Positions 35,431 through 48,675 of a DNA stretch of 64,000 nt are shown here, piece by piece. This DNA is from Sipunculus nudus (Eukaryota; Annelida; Sipuncula; Golfingiida; Sipunculidae). Each line of letters begins with the position of its first letter. Position 1 is the first letter of the stretch. A program made the position numbers and the translations under genes. The notes beneath the pieces were generated by a model. That model had not been told where the DNA came from. It worked only from the letters and a program-made list of their open reading frames with translations, and ran no database searches. The stretch is taken from positions 29,695,956 through 29,759,955 of the forward strand of contig CM049318.1 in NCBI GenBank assembly GCA_026874595.1, in the 5' to 3' direction.

Positions 35431-35772
35431 TTGCAGTTCAAAAACATCTCCAAATTAAATAATCACTCCGGAAACTCCGTGGTCTCAAGTCCGCTACTGA
35501 TCACTGAACGCCAGTCGCAAGCAGTTGGAAATTGTCTGCAACTAGTCGCAAACTGTCTGCAACTGGTTGCATATAAAAATCGCCGGAAAGTTGCCAGTGG
35601 ACGACAGGGTTTCTAGAGCGGTTATATGATTGTTACATTTTCTAGGATACTTTGCATGAAATACAATAAGGTCTTGAGTAAGATGATATACTCAAAATAA
35701 TCCTTTCATCCCGGGTCTTGGCTGCATCAAATACATTCGGCCATGTTTTCTCCTGCGCCACAAATAAAACAG

Positions 35773-36051
35773 TCATGTCAAATGGAAAACGAAAATGTTT
35801 TTTCTTTGGTGACACGGGTGATTGAATTTCTCTAGTTCTGTATGAAAGCGGGACATTTTTTTAAAGTGAAACTGCTGAAGATCCGATTTACTCGAGTATG
35901 ACTCACGACATATTTCCTCTTTTAAAGGATAAATGTCATAAAAGACATCGTTCTTGCGTTTGTCAACTGAATCGAACAAACATAGAAGCCATTCATAGTT
36001 TGATTTCTTACCACGGTCTTGTAATTTGACTCTTTTCCTGTCAGCAGACAC
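35773..36051 (-). CDS. unrecognised 92-codon open frame, possibly an exon or gene fragment
   Basis: An open minus-strand frame of 92 residues, rich in Lys, Arg, Glu and Asp, with sections such as NYEWLLCLFDSVDKRKND and FHFKKMSRFHTELEKF. Its composition looks more protein-like than other frames nearby. I do not recognise a family and there is no clear splice acceptor or promoter. It starts with GTG, so if real it is probably an internal exon or a relic. It may also be chance. Confidence 0.2.
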   Translation of the reverse strand: MSADRKRVKLQDRGKKSNYEWLLCLFDSVDKRKNDVFYDIYPLKEEICRESYSSKSDLQQFHFKKMSRFHTELEKFNHPCHQRKNIFVFHLT

Positions 36052-37054
36052 TTTTTACATTAACCACAGGTCCTGGCATTTAGCTTAGTTGGGCGTGGTC
36101 GCTTGCATTGTAGTTGTGGTAAATGGTTCAAAGTAATTAAAAACTGAACATCAGTAAGTAGTAGGTTTACAAATACATATAGTTCAACAAGCATAGCTAA
36201 AGTAGTAGACACACTATATGTAAAAGGCCTTATCAAAATAAAATATTGATCCAGTGAGTTAAGAAGGAATCTAATGGTCAAATGCATTGACCTCATCTGT
36301 TTTATGTATTAATTTATGTAATAAATAACTTTTGAACATTTCTAATTCTTCTTAAGTAATTCAGGAAAGCATATAAAGACATAATTATTAAACATTCTTT
36401 TGTGGTGCAATATCTAGTTTTACAAAGATAAAAAACAATGAAAAGCCAGGTTTATTATGACTGTTTCTGATCTGCAATATATTCGTCGATTCCAACAGAT
36501 TTAGCCTTATTTGCATATATCCATTTTAGTTGGCCAGTCAAACTCTGAAAAGTCCTCTAGAATTATTTTTTACGGCATCGCGTGTTAATAGCAGGCATCC
36601 ATATGGGATCTGACCAGTAATAGGAGGTACATAAGATATGGGTGGATTCCATCGCGAAATTTGAATTGAAGGTCATTTTGAAGGTCATCAAGGTCACAAG
36701 GTATAAAATTTCCTTTTTTCCTTGTTCGGTGTAATATAGGCCACATTTTTTTCATTTATAATGTCTAAAATGTCTACTTGTTTTGTTGATTGCAAATAAA
36801 AATTTAGTATGCAAACAGATAAACTTGTAATTCATAAAAAAGTTAACATAATTTACTACATATACTATAGCACTGTGGTGTCACTTAATTTGTAACCGTG
36901 TGTTTCCACTCTACATAGTCTGATCGTCCTGTCCGAGGGGTTTGTGTATTTGTCTCTCACTCACCTCTGAGACGTCTGAATGCACATAGTTTTAACATAG
37001 TCATTTTATCGTGCATTGGCCACATGTGTAAGCTATTTTTTTACAATACGAATG

Positions 37055-37074
37055 TGGCCACCAGGGGGCACTGG
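37055..37074 (+). promoter_or_regulatory. CTCF-like motif
   Basis: TGGCCACCAGGGGGCACTGG is a near match to the animal CTCF core (CCACnAGRGGGCRC). It is a GC-rich island in AT-rich sequence. Binding is not shown by sequence alone. Confidence 0.4.
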
Positions 37075-39907
37075 CAACTTTGACAGGGCACGCGTTGTTT
37101 TTTTATAGATGTCAGCTTGTCCTGTGTGTTAACATGTATTGACAATTTGACTGCAGTTTCTTAAAAAAATAACAAGTTGTTTACTCCTTCCACTGCAGTG
37201 ATATAAACTTTTTTATTTCTTTTTGTCACGAAGAAGATCAAGTCTCAAATTGACGCATTTTGCAAATATTTCATATATGATAGTGCCAACTGGTACACAA
37301 TAACTTTTATACGGTCTTTTGCAAACTAGTCTTATTTATATTCAGAGCCCTAGAGACAATCCTTAAAACACTAGCGTGTACATGCTACTATGACGAATAT
37401 AGTGCTCAGACATGTGTGTCAAAAATAAAATCTGTTACTGAATATCGTTGACTGATTAATCGATAGCATGCATGAATGAAATTCCCAGATGTGTGATACC
37501 ATTTAAGTCATATGGAAATAAGGTAACAGTAATAGTGACATATAACAATTATAAATACTTATAGTAATTTGATCGTTATTGCCCTCTAGAGCTATACCTT
37601 TTTACAGATAGTTATTCAAATATATCATCTAGCAGATTTGTTAATATACTATTCACTATTTGTTTTACTTTGGTTAATAGTCGATCTGTATGCTGTTTAT
37701 TTAAGATTTTGTGTTTATTTGAGTTAAACAATCATCATATAAGCTGTTAAAATTTTGAGATACAACCCTTGGTGACCTTATTTGTAACTTTTATGACAGA
37801 TCTCGAGGTGTTATCCAGCACTTATCTCGGACATATTTTTTTTTTAAAATAGTCTATTATTTTATTTCATTTTAATTCTTTAATTCTTCTCCTTAGCTGT
37901 TAAAATACCTGAAGAGTTAATTTTAAGTTAGGGCAAAAGGCCGTGCCAGATGATAGATATTTTTTCCTAATAATGTACATGTTCATATATAATGACACTT
38001 GGGCCAGGTAAGGTACATTATAATCACTTACATGAAAGGCTAGGACCCATCAGTTGCTTTAATCAATTAAAATCCCTTTAAAAGCAACATTGATGTGCCA
38101 CAATTGGGAAATAATAAAGGGTACATAATTAGCCGGCTACACAGACATATATTAGGAGACAGATGTGGTCACCTGTGTCCTAATTGTCCTCGTTGTACAT
38201 GGTGAGAGCTTGGCATGGTGTGACGGAGCGTATTATTCATGCTAGGATTAGTACTCCATTAGTAATCTGCCGTTTTAACTTGTCACCAACAGATGCTATA
38301 TTGTCATAACGGTATATACATGCTGCCTCTTCTATTTTGTTTAAGTGTTTTTTTCCTGCAACCAATAGATGTAACTTTTTTTGTTTAGCTGAATGTGTGA
38401 CCTGTTGTTCAACAGTATTGCATAACATTCATCTGAGATGTGTAATTTGATGTACACCGGAATGTATACTGTGTTTTAAAGGACAATTTTATATGTGGTG
38501 TTCAACAAAATAAATTCTTTGTGAACATTTTTATTTTGTCCCGTTTGACCTTGGAAGTTGCATTGAGAAAGTTACATGGAATCTCCCCTATGTTTTCATT
38601 ACACAAAAAAATGCTTTATTAAGGGCTCTCTTAAAAGCAGTGAACAGGAGAAAAAAAAGCTCTGTAGATACCAACACGAATATCCTGGTCCAACGTATTA
38701 AATACTTATTTAATAAGCTGAAGCACATTTGACTGTGCACTTGCTGTGGAGCACATTTCCAATTTGTGTATCTTAAATGAAGGCATTATAAAAAGATAAG
38801 CCAAGTAATTTTACTCATTTGTCATATATGATTGATATGTGTTGGTTGTCGAAATGTACAGCTCTAAATAATAATTCAGTGGTAGATGATTCTGACAAAG
38901 TATGTTTCTATTAACACATACAGTTTCATCAGTATGATTGTTAAGGCCAAAACACACATCAAGTGTCAAAACTGGTAACAATCGCGACACTTATTTAACT
39001 ATATATCTTAAGCAATCTAAAAATCTGACAGGCACACCCTCCAAGATGCCTGCTCATGATATGCGATTGAAAGGATACAACAGTTGCATCACGAAAATGG
39101 AGGTGTTTCCCTCTACAGCAAATCCCTTTAAAAAAGGTTTAATCAGAAAATATATGGAAAATACATATTAAAAAGGGGGTAAGGGGGTACCCTTTATCTC
39201 AAACTCAATTAATAAGACCACCTTTTTACGTTCCCAAAGAGTCTATAACATATGGCTATAAAGAAAAGGTGCCAATATAAACAACAGAAGTGGTTTCTGA
39301 TAACCATCTATGGATTATAGATCCTTTATACCTATAGTTATTTAAACAACTTCTTTCAGCAAATAAATAATAGGAAAGTTAACACTGTCACTTTAAAAGA
39401 GCATCTATTTAAACCGTGTACATATTACCATCAAAAGATAATTAAAGAGCCTGCTTTTACCATATATAATGGGTTTCTGGTTATCTCGGATTTAACAGGT
39501 CAATTATTATTTTTTTTAAATCATTCTGGCGTCCAGTGACAGTGTAGTGAAGCTGAAAAAAATTGGTTTCCTCGAGTTGCGGGTGCATAACATGGTGGCA
39601 TATATTGTCCCCGTTTCATCATTTTACCGTCTTATATTGTGTCAAATCCCTTTCGTTAAGCATGAACTAAACCATGGATCGGTTACAATATTCGTGTGGG
39701 TGCCTTAAGATCTTATGTTGACGATTTATACCACCGAATGATCATATTTGAACTTAAACACAATGGTCCAAAACATTTATATTTTATAATTTACAAACAA
39801 ATGATAAAAATCGCCTATTTTGTCATTGTGACAGCAATTATTAGAGCCATTTTGAATGTTTCAGTATGTGTTTTAACCTTTAATGTGAAACGTCTATCCA
39901 GGGTTCT

Positions 39908-40105
39908 CTGCAGAAGCGTATCCAAAGGAGGGGTCCAAGAGGTTCGGACCCCACCGTTCAGCTGTCGCACCTTTTCATAGAGAGTTCAAACCAATTTTTG
40001 CTGCATGGACCCTCTTTTCCAGACCTGGGGACCTTTTCTCAGGTATTATCATAGATCCGTCTGACTTGTACCCCTCCTTTACCTAAATCCTGGATACGCA
40101 CCTTT
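39908..40105 (+). mobile_element. short hAT-like element, family member 2
   Basis: Starts near AGAAGCGTATCC and ends CTAAATCCTGGATACGC. It shares 'aggaggggtcc', 'ctggggaccttttctc' and 'gtacccctcctttacc' blocks with 48472-48675, at lower similarity. Confidence 0.6.
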
Positions 40106-40489
40106 TCTGATACCCACAACTTCCTCCCAAAACAACATTATTATAAGCAAATGACCGTCATTCATGGACCTCTTATCCTGCATTATACAAAATGTTTCAA
40201 TTTTTCTTTTATCATTTAAAGTGTGTTAAAGATACTTTGAGGGACACAATGCCGCGCTTTACACTGCTTCCATATGTCTTGATTCAGAGTAGTGAAAACG
40301 TTACTGCTTAAACAAAACCACACTATTAAGTTGTACTTTTCATACTATAAGTGTAAGAAACTATGAACATTATTAATACGTGGTTCGGGTATGTTGCACT
40401 TGACAGAATTATATCTCTAAAGCTTAAGGTTACCGAATATACTTTGGTTTTATTGATTGAGAAAGACTTTACCCGTTCAAGTTCAAGTT

Positions 40490-40830
40490 TCTTCGGTCTG
40501 ACCTTGTAAATGACCTTGAAAATGACTTTAAAGGTAAACATATAGAATGGCATCCACCTACATTTTTTCCACACTGTTTGGTTGGATCATCTGGCATGGA
40601 TGCCTGATATGAACAAGCTATGTCCCCAAAAGTGAAAAATCGACCTTGGCTGGCCCATTTTTCAGTTTGACCTTGAAATGACCTTGAAATTAAAAATTCA
40701 AGGTGGCATCCACCCACACATTTTTCTTCACTCTATGGATGATTGGCCTAGCATTGATGCTTGCTATAAACAAGCAATGCCCTTAAAAGTGAAAAAAAAA
40801 AATAAATAAACTTTGGCTGGCCCACTATTT
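40490..40830. repeat. two tandem units of about 170 bp
   Basis: Each unit has 'gaccttgaaaatgac' or a variant, 'ggcatccacc', 'acatttttc', 'gatgcctgatatgaacaagc' or a variant, 'aaaagtgaaaaa' and 'ttggctggccca'. Confidence 0.8.
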
Positions 40831-41368
40831 CGGGCTGTTGAAACGACAATGTACTCTGTGACGCCTGGCATATTTGATGATAACTTATTTCTGAGAAGTT
40901 TTTTTTTTTTCATCTTATCACCTTTTGGCCCGTTTCATATATTCAAGCAAAACAACCGAAAATATAATTGCATATATTGCCATTTTAATATTAAACAAAT
41001 AGCATATAATTACCATAATCAGTATACCGGTGTAATATATTTTATAATTTTTTTTCGTTCCAAACTTGTAAAGGAAATGCTACATTAAGGTAAAAACAAA
41101 ATCCTATCCTCAATTTTAATCAAGAAATTAACAAGTCAATGAAAGTAAGTACGTCACCTTAACGAAAAATGATTGCCATGGAAACGGGATTGTAAATATG
41201 CAACTGGATACATTTCTTATAGGTTGTTTTTTGTCATACCTCGGGTTTAGGTTACACCTTTAATAAAAATGTAATGTACCTGCTAAATTACATAATAAGT
41301 TATAACTTTCAAAATAATTATGGTTATATTGACGTACATTTATGACCAAAAGAGGAGGAACCATAAAA

Positions 41369-41414
<46 letters not shown>

Positions 41415-41521
41415 CTTTCAAACAAACATTATCCGTCATTAACAAACACAGCCTTCCCATTAAGCCTGCAGATCGCTCACCCCTGGTTTGGGCCGGGCAT
41501 GAAAATCTCGCCGCTCCACAG

Positions 41522-42283
41522 TGTTACAGATGTCTGTGTGCAGGGATATTCCATGTGTTGTTGACATTTGGTTCGTGTAGCACGCATAGCTCGTTGCCAT
41601 GACAGCATCGCCTGGTCGAGCCGGGCCGGCCAACGTGTGAACCCTGATATGTTGAAACACAGCGATGTTGCTCTAGATGTTTCCTGTAACGCGTGTGTAC
41701 TGTGTATCATGCTAGCTTCTTTGTTCGAGAAATGGAAAGTTCTCGGCTTGGGTAAGAAGTTATAAATACGGGGCTGTGTTTTACAGCAGGGAGAGAGGTG
41801 ATAAAAATATTCCAGCGGGTACGGAAGAGTGTGTGTCAGTTTGTGGGACTTTTTCCGATACATGCAGCAGTTATAGGTCTTCTTCGGAATTTGTGACGGA
41901 TTTTATATAGTCTTCAGTTTGCCTTTCGGATCACTGCCAAGATTTCACTTTGGATTACAGTAGATTGATTTTGTGATTATATTAGCCTGTTATTCTCTGA
42001 GAAGATTTATGTGAACTGTTCATCCGGTTTATACATTTTAAAGGACCTGTCGCTGTGATAGTGGTGGTATCCAGGTACTGTGCACTTAGTTAACATGCTG
42101 TGTGATTATATTGATTTGCTATTATGCTGTTGTACTGTGTAATTGTTTTACTGTTGTACTGTGTAATTGTATTGATTTAGTGTATTGTAATATTAGGTTG
42201 TTTTAAGAATAAAATATAGTTATTTGTTAACAAAATTTATGTTCGTCACGACTACGTGATCGGTTGATATAAGGTCCGTAACA
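41522..42283 (+). mobile_element. probable solo LTR of a retrotransposon
   Basis: Begins TGTTAC and ends GTAACA, the usual TG...CA inverted ends. In the right order inside are a TATA box (TATAAATAC, 41761) and AATAAA (about 42210). No second LTR or gag/pol frame flanks it. Flanking 5-mers (cacag and acaac) do not match, so a clean target duplication is not seen. A transcribed non-coding exon is the alternative. Confidence 0.45.
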
Positions 42284-42289
42284 ACAACT

Positions 42290-42348
42290 AAAATTGAAAC
42301 TCACGATCTCTTAGCTTAAATCCTGTGCGCTACCCACGAGCCACCTGG
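42290..42348 (-). repeat. worn tRNA-like (SINE head) sequence
   Basis: On the minus strand, GGTGGCTCGTGGGTAGCGCA resembles a tRNA A-box and GTGAGTTTCAATTTT a decayed B-box about 35 bp later. It directly abuts the LTR-like end. Confidence 0.3.
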
Positions 42349-43279
42349 TTCTTTTTTTTATTTCTTTTTGGTGGAGGTAACCGCCTCCATTTTTTTCAAT
42401 GTCAACTTAACTACGTATATGTACATCTGCAGAATTCTATTCCGGTTTCGGACTACGTGAAAGGGCAGTATCACACGCTTCCTCTCATTTTATATCCTGG
42501 CGTCAACTAGGCCCGGCGACTACTGCACATGCGGGCCCTGGGTGAGTTATCGTCTAAATGGCTGGGTCATTCTACCAAGGGACCCCTGAAAGGCCTTCCC
42601 ATTAAGCCTTTCCACTAAGGTTGCGTTAATTTGTATCCTTACAAAGCATGTTGTTGCCTTGACCATTGCTTCCGTAATGGAGATCATGGACGAAGCAAAA
42701 CTCTTCCTGGATTTTGAGGAAAAGTTTATTCTGCGCAATTATTATTTAGTTAGGGCTATTACCGAAGACCTGCCAAAGTAAAAAACCTGCATATACCGAC
42801 GTTGGTTTCCAGAAATAGAATCCTATAATTACCAAGCATCAATTTGCAGTAAGAAAAATACGATGTTAACCTCGTAACCATAATTTAATTTGTTCAACCA
42901 CAATATCATATATTATATAACCGTAGTTTTGTACACTGTCCCTTTAAGCGACTCTTATGGCCGGAGGTACGTAAAAACCATATAGACACAGGAAATATAG
43001 TGACTAACGGTGTTACGGATCTTTGGGCACTGATCAATGGTCGGATGTGTATAAAATAAGGACATTTTATTTTAACTCTCTGTTAGAATAACTTGCGTGC
43101 GAGGATGTCGCGTTGACTAGGTTACTATTTTTTATGTTTTTTTATGTTGTTAAATTTTGTGATCCCCTTCATTTGAATAATATATAAAATGGATGTAAAA
43201 AAAATAATATAGTATACAGATGTTCCAGACTGATCATAAAAAGGCATAGTTTTGGTGCTATGGGAATCAATATTTAATG

Positions 43280-43281
<2 letters not shown>

Positions 43282-43343
<62 letters not shown>
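43282..43343. repeat. (AT)n microsatellite
   Basis: About 62 bp, directly followed by a pogo-like terminus. Confidence 0.95.
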
Positions 43344-43348
<5 letters not shown>

Positions 43349-43440
43349 TCGAACATGTCAAATGCGACCACCAAAGGGACTTTGCAAAGTGGTCGTAGTA
43401 GACAGGTGGTCGTATTTGACAGGTTCTGAACATTTAGAAC
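43344..43440 (+). mobile_element. pogo/Tigger-like left terminus
   Basis: CACAGTCGAACATGTCAAAT with 'gcgaccacc' and 'gtggtcgta'/'gtggtcgtatttgacagg' blocks that are inverted relatives, so it can fold. No matching right end was recognised. Confidence 0.35.
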
Positions 43441-43784
43441 TGCACAAATCTAGCTGACATGTGTGACGGAAATATACATATTAAACCATATTTATGACTG
43501 TAAAAAAAAACGTATTTGCAGAAGGGAACGATCTTGGTGTTACATGTATTTTGAAATTGCACACAAATGTACATGCACTTATCTTATTAATTTGATGTAA
43601 TGCACTGAATAGATCAAAAACAGATCACAGAGGCACAGATCATAGATTGACTTCGGGGTACCTCCATTAATATGGAATAATAGGTCGTGTGAGCCAGTCA
43701 CGTTGCCCGCCTGGGGCTCCAGGCCCAGGGTCCCAATAATTACCAGTCTGTGCTCCGTACACACATACATCCCTGCAAACAATA

Positions 43785-46065
43785 ATGCGTTCTAAAAACG
43801 TCCTCACAACGTTTTAGTTAGGTTCGGATAACATTATTTTGAAACGTTCTGTGCACGCAAAAATGTATGGTTTTATGTACGGACTGTGAACGTAAAATCA
43901 GACGTTCGTTGCCGTTGTTTTTATAACGTGTTTGCAACGTTTTATCAAGTCGTTGTAGCTATGTTAAGAATACGTCTAATAAACGTTTGCTCCTAGTACA
44001 ATGCTAACGTGTAAGCAACATTTCTGTTAAAACGTTCTGTGGACGCAAAAATGTATGGTTTTATGTACGGTTTGTGAACGTAAAATCAAACGTTCGTTGT
44101 CGTAGTTTTTATAACGTGTTTGCAACGGTCATCAAGTCGTTGTAGTAATGTTAGGAAAACGTCTGAAAACGTTCGCTATTAGTATAATGCCAACGTGTAA
44201 GCAACATTTCTGTTAAAACGTTCTGTGCACGCAAAAATGTATGGTTTTGTGTACGGACTTTGAACATTAAATCAAACGTTCGTTGTCGTAGTTTTTATAA
44301 CGTGTTTGCAACGGTCATCAAGTCGTTGTAATTATGTTAAGAATACGCCTTATAAACGTTTGCTATAAGTATAATGCTAATGTGTAAGCAATATTTCTGT
44401 TAAAACGTTCTGTGCACGCAAAAATGTATGGTTTTATGTACGGACTGTGAACGTAAAATCAAACGTTCGTTGTCGTTTTTTTTATTACGTGTTTGCAACG
44501 GTCATCAAGTCGTTGTAGTAATGTTAGGAAAACGTCTCATAGACGTTTGCTCCTAGTACAATGCTAATGTGTAAGCAACATTTCTGTTAAAACGTTTTGT
44601 GCACGCAAAAATGTATGGTTTTATGTACGGTCTGTGAACGTAAAATCAAACGTTCGTTGTCGTAGTTTTTATAACGTGTTTGCAACGGTCATCAAGTCGT
44701 TGTAGTAATGTTAGGAAAACGTCTGATAAACGTTCGCTATTAGTATAATGCTAACTTTTAAGCAACATTTCTGTTAAAACGTTCTGTGCACGCAAAAATG
44801 TATGGTTTTGTGTACGGACTTTGAACATAAAATCAAACGTTCGTTGTCTTGGTTTTCAGTACGTGTTTGCAACGGTCATCAAGTCGTTGTAATTATGTTA
44901 AGAATACGCCTTATAAACGTTTGCTATAAGTATAATGCTAATGTGTAAGCAACATTTATGTTAAAACGTTCTGTGCACGCAAAAAATGTATGGTTTTATG
45001 TACGGACTGTGAACGTAAAATCAAACGTTCGTTGTCGTTTTTATTACGTGTTTGCGACGTTCATCAAGTCGTTGTAGTAATGTTAGGAAAACGTCTCATA
45101 AACGTTTGCTGTTAGTATAATGCTAACGTGTAAGCAACATTTCTGTTAAAACGTTTTGTGCACGCAAAAATGTATGGTTTTGTGTACGGACTTTGAACAT
45201 AAAATAAAACGTTTGTTGTCGTTGTTTTTATTACGTTTTTGCAACGTTTCAACAAGTCGTTGTAGTTACGTTAAGAATACGTGTCATAAACGTTTGGTCT
45301 TTGTATAATGCTAACGTGTAGGAAACATTTCCGTTAAAACGTTCTGTGCACGCAAAAATGTATGGTTTTATGTACGGACTTTGAACGCGAAGCCAAACGT
45401 TCTTTGTTGCGTTTTTATAACGTGTCCCCAATGTTTCATATAATCGTTGCAGTAATGTTGGGAATACGTCTAACCAACGTTTGCTCTTAGTTATAATGAT
45501 AACATGTAAGCAACGTTTCTGATAAAACGTTCTTAGCACATACAAATGTATGGTTTTTTTTGTACGGACTTTGAATGTAAAACCAAACGTCCTTTGTCAT
45601 CGTTTTTATTACGTGCCTGCAATGTTTCATTAAATCATTGTAGTTATGTTTGGAATACGTCTCACCGACGTTTGTTCTTAGGTATAATGATAACATGTTA
45701 GAAACGTTTCTGTTAGAACGTTCTTAGCACATACTAATGTATGGTTTTATGTACGGACTTTGATCGTAAACCCTAACGTTCTTCATAGTTTTTATTTCTT
45801 GTATGAAAAGTTTCACTTTATCTTTGTAGATACGCTGGGAATGTCTCATACATATTTGCTCTTAGTTTAATAAAGTGTTAGCAACATTTTTGATAACGTT
45901 CTTTGGTCACATAAATGTGGTTTTATCTACGGTATATTTAACGTAAGATAACACCTTCTTTGTCGACGATTTTCTCATGAATCTACAACGTTTCACAATG
46001 TTGTTGCAGTTACGTTGGGAATACATCCCATCAATGTTTGCTCCTAAGTATAATGATAACATATT
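43785..46065. repeat. ACGTT-rich satellite, about 12 units of 187 bp
   Basis: GCAAAAATGTATGGTTTT or a close match recurs at about 43857, 44045, 44231, 44418, 44605, 44792, 44979, 45165 and 45351, and in worn form to about 45912. Units 1-9 are close copies and the right end decays. Each unit has many ACGTT/AACGTT motifs and therefore many CpGs in an AT-rich window. Short open frames inside are repeat artefacts. Confidence 0.93.
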
Positions 46066-46814
46066 AACGATATTCTTAAAAAATAAAAAATGTATTGCTA
46101 AGGTACAAAAATACCGGAAAAGGAGAAAGTGCTCAATGCCTGTATACTCGATTTATCCTAATATTTGTTCACTGGAGTAAGTCCATTGAAAAATTGTCTA
46201 TATCAAGTTAACATTAATTCTGTTAAACAGTTTCGAGTATTTTAACCAATATCTTGATGATTCAACAAGTTATCAACATATTGACAATTCTTATGATCTG
46301 TCACCGACCGTGTGAACCGGCATGATTAATCCACATACATTAATACATTTTAAAAGAAAGTACATTGTACTTTATTTAAACAGCACAGAGTAGGCTTTCA
46401 TATAACTGGCAATACTTCAGCTTCTGATTAGACCGCAGGTGTATTTTCCATTTCAGTCTGTGGAAGACATTTTCAATGAAGTGTTAAAATTGATGAGTGC
46501 ATGTGCATAGCTTTAATCATAAATCTGACCATGACACTGGTTTCCAGTCATATCTATTGTTTTCCGGCAAAAAATAGGAGATCATCCATTTGTCAAATCC
46601 ATTTAACAACAGAAAGGTACCAACCAAACGTTCTCTTCATGTATTCAACAAAATACTAAAAGACATTAAAATTATTTATTTATTTTACAACAGAGTCAGA
46701 GTACTTGTAGTACTCTCAGAGTTCAAGTATTTCTGTGTGATGCCACTCTTGGTCCCTCTCAGCCTTTCTTCTTTCAGGTTTTACACGGCCTGTAAAAGAA
46801 AAGTAAGTTAATTG

Positions 46815-46880
<66 letters not shown>

Positions 46881-48430
46881 CAATTACTTTAAATCGACTT
46901 CATCTATTTTGTATTCAGTAATTTCATAAGAGCATTGTTAAAGTTGCTCGTACTCTTCAAGTATTGGGAACAATACAAATCCTATTTTTATATATATTTA
47001 TAGTCCAATACTTATATAATGGCAGGAAAACATAGCATTCCTGCAAACTGTCTTACAGAACCCCCTTCCCCTTTATTCATGCATAACGACATACAGCGAA
47101 CAACTATAGGTGTTTCTACACTGCAAAAGTCACCCAGGCATCATTCCATCTGACTGATATATTGGTACTGGCTACAATATTTTTCGTACTGGTTGTCTTG
47201 AGGAACTCTACAAATTCTGTAAAATAAGCCAAAAAGGCCATAGTGACCTTATCACCCATGTGGTGATCCAATGATTACAATTAGTGCCCTGCAATACATC
47301 CAAATTCCACAGGTTGAGTGAATGAAAATTTGTAACAGAAATTTAAACACATGGATCTCAACTTGTAATTAATGGATTAGTAATTTCAATAAATGAGTTA
47401 ATACTATTCTGTCCAAAAAGTGTGAAATGGGCAAAATGATAATTTAAAAAAAATTGATATGGTCAATCTCTACCCAGGTCTGAAAAAAGAATGTCCGAGG
47501 TTAAAACCCATTGATTAACCATTAAGTACTATATAATATATGCTGAAACTTCAATTGCTTTTTCCGTTTGTGTTTTTTTACAAAACAAATGACGCTCATG
47601 GTTCATGACATTCAGCATGGTGACATGCTGACAATATGTCCATGCACAGGCAACAAATTAAGATAATATAGGTGGTATCATCATTCATGCATATTAGCAT
47701 AAGTTCATCAAGACTCATTAGCACACCAAATTTGATGAAAATCCATCCAGCCATTTATGAGGAATCCGGCAATTTGTGTGTAATTTGCATTATTTCTGGG
47801 TGCTCAAACATGCTCCGCAACTCTTCACAGTGACCTGATATTAGCATGACGCTACATCCCCATTAAAAATCTTGGACAAAATTCTGGGTTCCTCCCACCC
47901 TACTGCTACTTAATAGGCCATCATCGAGGTAATCAGTTGATACAGACCTGATCAGCAGTGTGATAATGATCCCAGTGGGGGGCCATTAATCACTGCCGAA
48001 CTACTTTTTTTTGGTTTGGGGTGGGGGGTTGAAAGGGACGGGGAGAAAAGCTTGTCAATTTTGCTTCATAAAGTTTTATGGAATACAAACTGGGGAAAAT
48101 ATTTTTGATCAAGACATGCTCAGGAGTCACAGAGTTTATTGTTTAGAGCAAGGGAAATAGAATGTGTTCCTAAAAGAAACAGTGTGGGTATCTAGATAGT
48201 GTAGAAAAACATGACTACATGGGACAATTATGATTGCACAAACTGGTCCCACAAATCATGCCAAACAGTGACAACTTTTGGAAAGAGGAAATACTGTGCA
48301 CAATGCTTGAAATGACTTGGATCATGTTTACGACACGTGGTTGCATTTTTAAATCAATGTCAACCCAATATGCATGGTATAGGTAGACTACAATGAGACC
48401 TAAATTATTTAGGTATGTTCGGTATAGAGA
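46066..48430. other. region without a recognised gene
   Basis: Contains an (AT)n tract (46817-46877) and unremarkable AT-rich sequence. A possible 25-nt exon at 46778-46802 is discussed among the rejected items. Confidence 0.5.
46817..46877. repeat. (AT)n microsatellite
   Basis: About 60 bp with one interruption. Confidence 0.95.
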
Positions 48431-48471
48431 CTTAATTTGGATCTATAATGTCCTCAGTCAGCTTTATTTCC

Positions 48472-48675
48472 CAGGAGCGGATCAATGGGGAGGGTCCAGG
48501 GGGGCCCAGACCCCCCCCCCCCTTTTTCAGCCATCGCAACCTTTTTTTAAGGGTTTCCGACCTATTTTTGCGGCCTGGACCCCCCTTTTCGAACCTGGGG
48601 ACCTTTTTTTTTGCTTTTGTCATTTGTCCTCTTGTGTTGGACCCCTCCTTTTCCTAAATCCTGGATCCGCCCCTG
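48472..48675 (+). mobile_element. short hAT-like element, family member 3
   Basis: Starts CAGGAGCGGATCAATGG and ends ATCCTGGATCCGCCCCTG. The ends are imperfect inverted repeats of the CAGGGGCGGATCC type. The interior matches 4990-5150 in inverse orientation. No clear 8-bp target duplication. Confidence 0.65.

Larger units (their letters stand above)
35430..39900. other. region without a recognised gene
   Basis: AT-rich, with scattered short frames. A minus-strand frame at 35773-36051 is listed separately. A CTCF-like motif lies at 37055-37074. Otherwise I see nothing I can name. Confidence 0.5.

Noticed and set aside
45249-45696. Minus-strand open frames of 69-98 codons in the satellite
   Set aside because: They follow the 187-bp repeat period and share peptides between units by repetition. 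No start context, splice sites or known motif.
43785-46065. CRISPR-like array
   Set aside because: The whole 187-bp unit is repeated with no unique spacers, and the window is plainly eukaryotic.
46778-46802. A 25-nt exon with a strong pyrimidine-rich acceptor and a GTAAGT donor on the plus strand
   Set aside because: No neighbouring exons could be joined to it. A chance pairing of splice-like signals is more likely without transcript data.
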